64,000 nucleotides of DNA from assembly GCA_964030785.1 (NCBI GenBank), contig OZ034976.1, forward strand, positions 1,922,001-1,986,000, in the 5' to 3' direction. Shown here in pieces: positions 28,339 to 36,200 of this stretch (the first letter of the stretch is position 1; every line of letters starts with the position of its first letter). The position numbers and the translations under genes are program-made. Below the pieces are notes generated by a model, which made no database searches, was not told the DNA's origin, and saw only the letters and a list, made by a program, of their open reading frames with translations. The DNA is from Siderastrea siderea. Its lineage: Eukaryota; Cnidaria; Anthozoa; Scleractinia; Rhizangiidae.

Positions 28339-28992
28339 ATGCAAACGGGGAAACCGTTTCGTTTTCACACCCCCTCCTCTATCTTGGTGGTGGGTCCTTC
28401 GGGATGTGGTAAAACTGTGTTTACGGAAAAACTCTTGGTAGACAACCCAGAGTTGTTTGAAACCCCACCGACCCAACGGCATTATTGTTATGGGGCCTGG
28501 CAAGATCGATTTCAAGGCATGCAAGATCAAGGGGTGGTGTTTCACGAAGGGATTCCCGATCATGAGGCGTTGGTCCAATGGTTTCCTGAAGGACATGGGG
28601 TCCTGGTCTTGGATGATTTAATGGACGAAGGGAGTCACGATAAACGCGTGTTGGATTTATTCACCAAACATTCGCATCATCAAGGGGTGACCGTCCTATA
28701 CTTGTGCCAAGACATGTTTCCCGTGGGTCGCTATGCTAAAAGTATATCCCGCAATGCCCATTACATCGTGGCGTTCAAGAACCCCCGAGATCAATTAGGG
28801 GTACGCAATGTCATGCTTCAATCGTTTCCGACCACTTGGAAAGACACGTTGGAGACGTTTCATCAAGCCACTACACGACCGTATGGGTATTTGGTCTTGG
28901 ATTTACATCCGGCCTCGTCCGATCAACAACGTGTATTGAGTCACCTGTTAAAAGACGAAGGATGGACTCGCACCTATCAAAAACGACTATAA
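28339..28992 (+). CDS. ATPase: FtsK/HerA-type DNA packaging ATPase
   Basis: 217 aa. Walker A GPSGCGKT at residues 19-26 follows a hydrophobic strand (SSILVV). Walker B is VLVLDDLMDE near residues 88-97. A conserved Gln/Asn strand (VTVLYLCQDMF) follows. This is the A32-like packaging ATPase of Polintons and related viruses, which pumps DNA into the capsid. Only the tRNA-like gene separates it from the protease. Confidence 0.92.
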   Translation: MQTGKPFRFHTPSSILVVGPSGCGKTVFTEKLLVDNPELFETPPTQRHYCYGAWQDRFQGMQDQGVVFHEGIPDHEALVQWFPEGHGVLVLDDLMDEGSHDKRVLDLFTKHSHHQGVTVLYLCQDMFPVGRYAKSISRNAHYIVAFKNPRDQLGVRNVMLQSFPTTWKDTLETFHQATTRPYGYLVLDLHPASSDQQRVLSHLLKDEGWTRTYQKRL

Positions 28993-29030
28993 AGGCACCC
29001 CCTTGGAACAGGTAAAAAGAGAAAGCAACC

Positions 29031-30005
29031 ATGGCCGATGATGATGATGATGACCGTCAACCTCCGCAATCGTACGATACCGTGGCCCCTGCGGGGGTGG
29101 GGGCGGCCAGCGGCAATCAAATGTCCCCAAGCGCCTGGCAAGATTTGTATTTCACGGGAGACCAAGGCCTTCTCGACGTCGCCATGGAGGAAATGCACCC
29201 TGATCCCCTCTGGGAGTTTATGGAGTCCCTCCCCCCTACGGGTAGAGATGGTGCTCCCCCTGCCCAGGCCTCTTCCCCAGCCGGGGTAGGAAGCCAAGGA
29301 AGTCCATCATTCGGTAGTATACAGACCACCCCACCGTCTTCCGTGGACAGTCCACCTACTTGGGGAAGCGCACGCGTGTCACCCGATCCACGAAGAAGAA
29401 CAGTGGCGGGTGCTCGGACAGCAGCGGGTGCAGGGGGAAGTGGAAATGGACGTGGGGGAAGTGGAAATGGACGTGGGGGACGCCGTGGTCCTAGGACTAG
29501 AGGTGGTGGACGTGGTGGTGCTGGTGGTGCTGGTGGTGCTGGTGGTGGAGCAGGTGGAGCTGGTGCTGGTGGTGCTGGTGGTGGAGCAGGTGGAGCTGGT
29601 GGTGGTGGTGGTGGTGGTGGAGGTGCTGGTGGTGGAGCAGGTGGAGCTGGTGGTGGAGGTGCTGGTGGTGCTGGCGGTGGAGCAGGTGGAGCTGGTGGTG
29701 GTGGTGGTGGTGGCGGTGGCCGTCGTGGTGGCCGACGTGGTAGACGACGACGACGACTTTTCCCCGGTTCACCTAGGACACCTTCCTCCAGCCCCTCCAC
29801 TCCTCGAGGATCTCGGACTCCACCCCCTCGTACCTTGCGTCAAGCGGATTTACAACGACGTTTACGGATGCTGTTACAAGATCAAGAACAGTTGGCCCAA
29901 GGACGTGAAATTGCTAATGTCACCATGACAAATAGCATTGTGACCAGTTATAAACAAGGAGGAGCACCGAGCGTACAAATCTCGTCGTCCCGTGTTTCGC
30001 CGTGA
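29031..30005 (+). CDS. Protein with long Gly-Ala repeat (324 aa)
   Basis: An acidic N-terminus (MADDDDDDRQ) and an amphipathic aromatic segment (LLDVAMEEMHPDPLWEFME) precede a Gly-Ala repeat of about 70 residues (29505-29735). A Gly-Arg block (GRRGGRRGRRRRR) and a Ser/Pro-rich basic tail follow. The C-terminus TNSIVTSYKQGGAPSVQ may be an interaction motif. Preceded by TATAAAGG near 28989. Probably DNA-binding or structural; no homologue recognised. Repeat length is likely to vary among copies. Confidence 0.65.
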   Translation: MADDDDDDRQPPQSYDTVAPAGVGAASGNQMSPSAWQDLYFTGDQGLLDVAMEEMHPDPLWEFMESLPPTGRDGAPPAQASSPAGVGSQGSPSFGSIQTTPPSSVDSPPTWGSARVSPDPRRRTVAGARTAAGAGGSGNGRGGSGNGRGGRRGPRTRGGGRGGAGGAGGAGGGAGGAGAGGAGGGAGGAGGGGGGGGGAGGGAGGAGGGGAGGAGGGAGGAGGGGGGGGGRRGGRRGRRRRRLFPGSPRTPSSSPSTPRGSRTPPPRTLRQADLQRRLRMLLQDQEQLAQGREIANVTMTNSIVTSYKQGGAPSVQISSSRVSP

Positions 30006-30007
30006 GG

Positions 30008-30676
30008 ATGAAAACCGTCGTGTCGTTATTGAATGGATCGAAACAGCATGGTCTTCCCTTCCCCCCGGAATTATTACAACGGATGGATTCCTTGTATGCT
30101 TTTTATCATCAACAATGGTGGTGTTATCGAAAAATGTTGAATCATTACAAGTGTATCAATGCCTTGTTCAATGGCATGGCATTACTCCTGATGGCTGCAG
30201 GCATGATTGCGGGTCCGCTATTGGAAAATAGTATGTTGGTAGCCTGTTTGGCGGCCGTGGGGACCGTGGTCAAAGGATGGAATGATTTTAAGCAATACCG
30301 GTTTAAAGTGACCATGAGTCGATTTGCGTTTACCACCTATGCCAAAGCCTTGACCGAATTGAAAACCCATGTGCGTGGTGTTCCCTTGGAGGATTTGGAA
30401 CGATTTTTAATCAAGATGCAAACCTTGGATGATACCATTGTGGATTTCACCCCTCCGTTACCCAAACGATGTGCCCAAGATTACCATGGTCATTTTGTGT
30501 ACCAACCCTTGGAAGCCCTATGCTATGTAGACGGATGTCCTCGTCCCTTGAGACCCAAAGACTATTGGATCCATAAAAAGCCGCTCCCTCCCAGTCCCAC
30601 ACTCTTAGAACCATGGCCGTCCAACGACGACGACGACGACGACGCAGAAAAAGGAAACAAAGAGGAGGGGCTTTAA
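30008..30676 (+). CDS. Membrane-associated protein with hydrophobic hairpin (222 aa)
   Basis: The ATG at 30008 is two bases after the previous stop; the frame opens at GTG 30002. Two adjacent hydrophobic segments (ALLLMAAGMIAGPLL and MLVACLAAVGTVV) suggest a membrane hairpin near residues 57-93. The N-terminus is aromatic (YAFYHQQWWCYRKML). The acidic C-terminus (SNDDDDDDAEKGNKEEGL) is encoded by the bases that encode poly-Arg in the overlapping next gene. Possible membrane or entry-related role (inference). Confidence 0.6.
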   Translation: MKTVVSLLNGSKQHGLPFPPELLQRMDSLYAFYHQQWWCYRKMLNHYKCINALFNGMALLLMAAGMIAGPLLENSMLVACLAAVGTVVKGWNDFKQYRFKVTMSRFAFTTYAKALTELKTHVRGVPLEDLERFLIKMQTLDDTIVDFTPPLPKRCAQDYHGHFVYQPLEALCYVDGCPRPLRPKDYWIHKKPLPPSPTLLEPWPSNDDDDDDAEKGNKEEGL

Positions 30677-30954
30677 TTCGTCGCAAACCCCGTTTGGTGG
30701 ATAAAATTGCCCATGGCATGAGTATGTTTCTATCAGGTCCCGCCCCTGGGTTTGGACTGGCTTTAGGCAAATTAGGTGGTCAAGCCTTGAAAGGCATTAC
30801 CGATAATGTACAACATTACCGTCGACAACGAGGTGGGGGTTGGTGGCAAGATTTCAAACGCAATACCCGTCAAGGCTATAAAGAGTCGCGAGATGCCATC
30901 AAACAAGACAAAGCCCTTCAACGTCTATTGACGGGTCGACCATGGTATCCTTGA
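30613..30954 (+). CDS. Arg-rich protein with two QRGG sites (113 aa)
   Basis: A poly-Arg N-terminus (VQRRRRRRRRKRKQRGG), a hydrophobic Gly-rich middle (GPAPGFGLALGKLGGQALKG), a second site YRRQRGGGWW and a Lys/Asp helical tail. It overlaps the previous gene by 64 bases. Two GG sites would cut it into three parts, as in adenovirus core precursors. Likely packaged with DNA. Confidence 0.6.
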   Translation: MAVQRRRRRRRRKRKQRGGALIRRKPRLVDKIAHGMSMFLSGPAPGFGLALGKLGGQALKGITDNVQHYRRQRGGGWWQDFKRNTRQGYKESRDAIKQDKALQRLLTGRPWYP

Positions 30955-31112
30955 GGAGAAGACGACGACGCCGTCGTCAACGAGGAGGTTTTTTAAATCT
31001 ATTGGTGCCCGCCATGGTAGGATTGGGGAAAGCCGTGGCCTTGGAAACGGATAAACGTATAAAACGCACGATTCAAAAAGCCAATCAACGGTATCGTCGT
31101 CGTCACCGATAA
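30942..31112 (+). CDS. Arg-rich core-like peptide 2 (mu/pX-like, 56 aa)
   Basis: Starts MVSLRRRRRRRRQRGG, continues FLNLLVPAMVGLGKAVALE and ends in a basic RYRRRHR. The hydrophobic part closely parallels the 63-aa peptide at 25386-25577 (LVPALMAVGKAAAL), so they are paralogues. It overlaps the preceding gene by 13 bases. Confidence 0.6.
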   Translation: MVSLRRRRRRRRQRGGFLNLLVPAMVGLGKAVALETDKRIKRTIQKANQRYRRRHR

Positions 31113-31154
31113 AGGATGTAACGTCTTCGACGTCAATTACCGTTTTTACGGTCC

Positions 31155-31433
31155 ATGTTACAAGAAGCCAATGGTTCCAAACGTCAAGAGTTGTTACAAC
31201 ATGCCAATGCCGATCAAATCAATGCTGTGAGTGAACTGGTGTTGAACTTTTTAAAAAACAAGATTCCCGTCACCCCACCCATGCTGGCTAAACTTCAACC
31301 CTATAAAAAGGTACTACGTGATTTGGGACGTCGTCGACATTCCGTCAAAAAACGTCGTCAGTGGTTAATCCGACAAAAAGGACAAGGGTTGTTTCAAGGA
31401 CTTCACGAGGTGTTATGTCAATGTGTTCGTTAA
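31155..31433 (+). CDS. Conserved small basic protein (92 aa)
   Basis: Starts MLQEANGSKRQELL, then ADQINAVSELVLNFLKNKIP, LRDLGRRRHSVKKRRQWL and QKGQGLFQGLHEVL. A helical N-half and a basic Arg/Lys C-half suggest nucleic acid binding. I recall similar short proteins in other invertebrate adintoviruses but cannot name a domain. QKGQGLF could be a weak protease site. Confidence 0.6.
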   Translation: MLQEANGSKRQELLQHANADQINAVSELVLNFLKNKIPVTPPMLAKLQPYKKVLRDLGRRRHSVKKRRQWLIRQKGQGLFQGLHEVLCQCVR

Positions 31434-31495
31434 CGTATCAAGACATGGAAGCATAAATATCACCTGTTGTGACAGCTGTCGTGCATTGGAAGACC

Positions 31496-32146
31496 ATGGA
31501 CGAGGTGTACATGATTCCCCAAAAGGACTTGGAACAACTCATTCAATATTACAAAGGAGAACTCACCGAAAATGCCTTGTTGAACAAAGCCGCAACGCTC
31601 GCCGCCCAAAAACATGTGTTATTAGCCAGCCCTCAATTACCTCCAGCCCTGGTCAATGCTCAAACCAAACCGTTGAGTCAAAAATTAATCAAGTTAACCA
31701 AACGCATTCGTCAATTTCCCGGAGGCGTGGGGGTTGGTGCCCCGGGTGGCCCGCCAGGCGAAGAAGGCGAGGAAGAAGAAGCCGGGGATTTGGTGACGGG
31801 ACCTGTGGAACAATGGTTGAAGCGCATGATAAAAGGCAGCCCGTCGACCCCCAAACCCACCATTACGCCTGCAACCAAGAAAGGCAAAGGAGCAGCCACA
31901 ACCAGTAAAATTCCCATTGTTAAGAAAGGGAGCCCATCCACCAGTCGAGGGGATACCCGGTCGCGTTTAGAAGTCATTCGAGAACAGCGCAAGGCTTTGG
32001 AAAAAAAGTTAGCCGAAAGTGGTAGAGGCAAAGGCAAAGGCAAAGCACCCGCCCGAGAAGTGGAACGATTGAAACCCTTACCCGGTTGGGAAGATTGGGC
32101 CCAAGGTAAAAAGTTACGACGTCGATTGGATTACGACACGGACTAA
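31496..32146 (+). CDS. Core or scaffold-like protein (216 aa)
   Basis: Starts at ACC-ATG-G (MDEVYMIPQKDLEQLIQYY); the frame opens earlier only by GTG. A helical N-terminal third is followed by RQFPGGVG, an acidic GEEGEEEEAGD stretch, then a Ser/Pro/Thr/Lys-rich region with GSPSTPK repeats. A KGKGKGKAP segment and basic C-terminus RRRLDYDTD follow. No domain recognised. FPGG and APGG could be protease sites. Confidence 0.6.
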   Translation: MDEVYMIPQKDLEQLIQYYKGELTENALLNKAATLAAQKHVLLASPQLPPALVNAQTKPLSQKLIKLTKRIRQFPGGVGVGAPGGPPGEEGEEEEAGDLVTGPVEQWLKRMIKGSPSTPKPTITPATKKGKGAATTSKIPIVKKGSPSTSRGDTRSRLEVIREQRKALEKKLAESGRGKGKGKAPAREVERLKPLPGWEDWAQGKKLRRRLDYDTD

Positions 32147-32149
32147 AAG

Positions 32150-32509
32150 ATGCCCACCAAGAGGAGGAGAAGGGGTATCAAACGGAAACGCACCCAACGA
32201 GGAGGAGCCTTGGATGTACAAAAATGGATTGCGAAAACTGGCAAAGAATTTCATTGGCCTGGCTATCAGTACATGGGGCCTGGCACCCATTTGGCCAAAC
32301 GTCTGAAACGTGGGGATCCCGGGATCAATCGCTTGGACCAGATTGCTAAACAACACGACATTGATTACAGTCGTGCCAAGAATTTGCAAGATAAATGGAA
32401 AGCCGATACCAAGATGATCCAAGCCATTGATCGATTACCCGGCAAGAAAAACAAGACGGAACGGGTGGTCAAGAAAATCATGCAAGCCAAGAAACGTTTA
32501 AAATTGTAA
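32150..32509 (+). CDS. PLA2: Parvovirus-type phospholipase A2 protein (119 aa)
   Basis: A basic N-terminus ends in TQRGGA (residues 15-20). The PLA2 core has the calcium loop YMGPG (41-45), the catalytic HDIDY (69-73) and Asp86 (KADTKM). This matches parvovirus VP1-unique PLA2, which hydrolyses membrane phospholipid during endosomal escape. It starts two bases after the previous stop. Cleavage at RGG would release the enzyme from the Arg-rich head (inference). Confidence 0.85.
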   Translation: MPTKRRRRGIKRKRTQRGGALDVQKWIAKTGKEFHWPGYQYMGPGTHLAKRLKRGDPGINRLDQIAKQHDIDYSRAKNLQDKWKADTKMIQAIDRLPGKKNKTERVVKKIMQAKKRLKL

Positions 32510-32678
32510 ATTTAATAACATCCCCAGTTACATGTTGAGTAAGAATAAAAAATGAAAATGTCTCATTGGTTCATGAGTTGTGTCTTCAAAAAAAAAAAGT
32601 TCTACCACAATGATTCAATGTTCTGCCAAATAGTCCTACGATTTCAAAAAAAGTTCTGCCAAAATACTGAGACGAGGG

Positions 32679-33038
32679 TTAAGACACCAAATCATACATC
32701 AAATCGACGCCCTCGTCGGGTGACATGTCATGAACAATGCCATCAGGGGGCACCAATGCCTCCACATCAAAGTCCTCGACATCATCCATGACCTGCTCCC
32801 AATCGTCGGGGTGACATGGAAAATAAGTCCTGCAAAAACGAAAGGTCATCCAAGTCACATTCAGGGGGTTCCACGACTTGCATGGTCCCCGCTCTCTTCG
32901 CTTTAACTTCTCACCAAACTCCACGACACTTGGGTCGAGCACCAACTCCACCTTGACTTTCTTCAAGATGTCCTCCACCTCGAGATCCCCTTCGAATTCT
33001 TCAAACTCTATGAGTAATTGGTCTTGACAAGAGGTCAT
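32679..33038 (-). CDS. Acidic early-type protein, possibly spliced
   Basis: 119 aa from MTSCQDQLLIEFEEFEGDL; that start is conserved in the stub at 19293, while the ATG at 33053 is not. Acidic throughout, with DDWEQVMDDVEDFDVEAL and PDEGVDLMYDL. The middle (about 32840-32900) reads better in another frame. A donor-like GGTGAGAAG and an acceptor-like TTTCGTTTTTGCAG flank it, so an intron is possible. Divergent from polymerase. Small acidic regulators in this position may act on host transcription or cell cycle (speculation). Confidence 0.5.
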   Translation of the reverse strand: MTSCQDQLLIEFEEFEGDLEVEDILKKVKVELVLDPSVVEFGEKLKRRERGPCKSWNPLNVTWMTFRFCRTYFPCHPDDWEQVMDDVEDFDVEALVPPDGIVHDMSPDEGVDLMYDLVS

Positions 33039-33227
33039 CTTGGGATGACTCACCTCGAGGTGCGATCTGTTTTATAGTCTCTGGAATCATTCCTCGCAAT
33101 GCATCATGGCCTATCTAGGGAGGGGGGAGGGGGGTCCCCCCACCCTAGTTGACCCACAATACTTTGCGAGGAATGACTTTTTACCCTATAAAAGCCGGAC
33201 ATCCACCACCAGTGAGTTCATCTGATC
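33039..33227. promoter_or_regulatory. Divergent early promoter (acidic protein / DNA polymerase)
   Basis: Minus-strand TATAAAA (33070-33076) and plus-strand TATAAAAG (33187-33194) flank a symmetrical core: ATTCCTCGCAATGCATCAT, the GGGGGGTCCCCCC palindrome near 33130-33145, and CTTTGCGAGGAATGA. GAGGAATGA and TCATTCCTC halves form an outer inverted repeat. The left half is duplicated at 19160-19290. Confidence 0.75.
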
Positions 33228-36200
33228 ATGGCCTCTCAGCCAGAAGAAGAAGCCGAAGCAGGTCCAAGTGGACTGACCACTGAAGAGATTTTGGCCTTAC
33301 TATGCCTAGCCACCTCGGATTCTGAGAAAGAAGAGACGCCAGCGAATTCCTCTGATGAACCTTTCTTATGCCATGAAGAGATGGCGGACAGTGACGAGGA
33401 TGATTTGATCTGCCACGAAATCCTGGATGACGATGACGAGGATTGTCAACACGCTTTGGATCGCTTCGAACGGCAACGTGCGTTTCAAACCCAGCTCCTT
33501 CAACAAACTGGTGGAGGTTTGGATGCCAATACGGAGGGTGTCTTCGAGTTTGAACTCCAACCCTATGTCGATCGTTTGAGCAACCGTCTGGGAGTGCGTG
33601 AACGTCATTTCAATACCCAGTTACGCCAAAGAGGTAACTTGATTCCAGGGCAAAACATTACCCAAGCTCTCCAAGAGGGGTTACGTCGAGCCGTGAATCA
33701 AGTGTTAACCACCACCACACCTGCCCTCCACGATCAAGATCGCCTGTACTTTACCATCGCCTCCAACAGACTCCATAATAATTTTCAGGGTTGGGGATTA
33801 CGAGCAGGAGAATGGCGCCAAGGCGGGGAACGTGTCGAGGCTTTATTCCAACGTTTAGCCCAAGCCCTCAACAGCAATGAACAATTTGAAATGGACGATT
33901 CCTTTCAAGTCTCCATTACTCAAGTCCATCATGCCCCTCAAGGAACCGGCCGCCGACGCCAGGAGAAACCCGGACATCAACCTCTCCGAAATTTAATACC
34001 CAAGAAACGTTCCATTATCCAGATCCAAAACAGGGATGAACTCTGTTGTGCCAGAGCCCTCGTCACCGCCAAAGCCAGAGTGGACCAGCACCCGAAATAC
34101 AACAGCATTAGAAAAGGAACTCAGCTCCAGAGACGTCTCGCTTGGGACCTCCATGACGAGGCCAACGTGCCCCTCGGCCCTTGTGGCTATGATGCCTTGA
34201 CCCAATTCAGTACCACTCCTTCCCTGGCCGGTTACCAGATCCTGTTGGTGGATGCCGACCGTTCTTTTCATATCACCACCTTTGGTCCCCTTCAAGACAA
34301 ACAACTCATCCTGTTGCACGAGAAAGGCCATTATGATGTCATTACCAAGTTGCCAGCCTTTTTCGGGTCCAGTTACGTCTGTGCCCATTGTTGGAAACCC
34401 TATGACAATGTGGGACAACATCGATGCAACAACAACAAACGTCATTGCAGGGCCTGTTGCCAAAAAGAGTGCCCTGATTTCTTGGAGGCGTACCCTCGAG
34501 GCCAGAAAGCCACTCAACGTTGTCAACAATGTCATCGGGACTTTTTTGGAGACACCTGTTTCCAAATGCATCTCGTCAAGGACCATGCCGGCAAACCCGT
34601 GACCAACCTACAGTCCTCCGTCTGCTTTCGGCGCCGTCGCTGTCCTAAATGTGGCAAGCAGGAAGTAGGATTAGACAAGATTGACAAACATCAATGTGGG
34701 TATATTGATTGTCCCTCCTGTCATGAATATGTGGACGGCGACACCCATCGATGCTTTATTCAAATAGCCACTCAAGACAAGAAGAAAAGAAAGAGGAAAC
34801 GGTCTGGAGGGCCTCGCGCTAAACGTAGGGTGGGTGTGGATGCCACACCCGAGGAGGAGGAGGAGGAGGAAGACGACGGCATACCACCCCTTCATGTCTT
34901 CTTTGATATTGAAGCCATGCAACCCCAGGAACGACACATCGCTAATCTCGTCGTGGCCGAAACCGAAGACGACGACCAACCCGTGTGTTTCCATGGCAAC
35001 CATTGCGTCCGAGATTTCCTGGAATGGCTGGATACCTTGACACTCAACGATACCCGCCAAGTCAATGTCCTGGCCCATAACTTCCAAGGGTACGATGGCT
35101 ACTTTATCATTCATCAATACTATGGTGACAACCGGATCGTTCAACAACTCCGGAACGGGTGTAAACTCTTGCAAGTCCAACATGACCGTATCCGCTTCAT
35201 CGACTCATTGAGTTTCTTCCAGATGCCTCTGTCCGCCTTTCCCAAAACCTTTGGATTGACAGAACTCCGCAAAGGGTACTTCCCCCACAAGTTCAATCAT
35301 CCAGATCATCAAAACTACGTAGGACCCATCCCGGCCCTCGATTACTACATGCCTGAAACCATGTCCCCCGAAGGCAAGCAAGCCTTGGAAACCTGGCATC
35401 AAGACCAACGCGACAAAGTCTTTGACTTCAAGGAAGAACTGGTTAAGTACTGCCAATCCGATGTACGTCTCTTGAAACAAGGCTGCTTGACATTCAAACG
35501 ATTGTTTGAAACGCTAACGGGCTTCAATCCCTTCGACCACATCACCATTGCCTCTGCCTGTAACCGCGATTTACGCATGAATCGCATGATCCCCAACAGT
35601 ATTGCCAGTGAACCCGTGCGTGGTTGGAAGAACAACATCAACTACTCCAAGGTGGCCCTGGAATGGTTAACCTGGTGTGCCCAACAACAACAGACCATTC
35701 AACATGCCCGTAATGCCGGCGAGTATCGCATCCCTGGCACTAACTTCCATGTCGACGGTTTCGATGCCAGTACCAACACCGTCTACGAATTTCACGGGTG
35801 TTTCTGGCATGGGTGTCCTCGCTGTTTCCCCATTCGTCACGAAAGCCATCTCCGCCACTATGATCGAACCATGCAAGATGTCTACGAGACCACCCAGCAA
35901 AGGATCCAACAATTTAGAGAGCGAGGGTTCACTGTCGTGGAAATGTGGGAATGTGATTGGTCCCGTCTCAAAGACACCTCCTTGGACATCCGAACATACC
36001 TGGGGACCCTTGACTTCACAGAACCTTTGAACCCCCGTCACGCTTTCTGCGGGGGTCGTACCAATGCCGTGAAACTGTACCATCGCGTGACGCCCAGTCA
36101 ACAAATACATTACATTGATGTCACCTCCTTGTACCCATGGGTGAACAAGACGTGTGTCTATCCCAAAGGACATCCTCGTGTCATCTTCAATCCGGGTCAC

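Noticed and set aside
29117..29800. Long Pro-rich and His-rich frames on the minus strand
   Set aside because: They are the antisense shadow of the Gly-Ala repeat gene.
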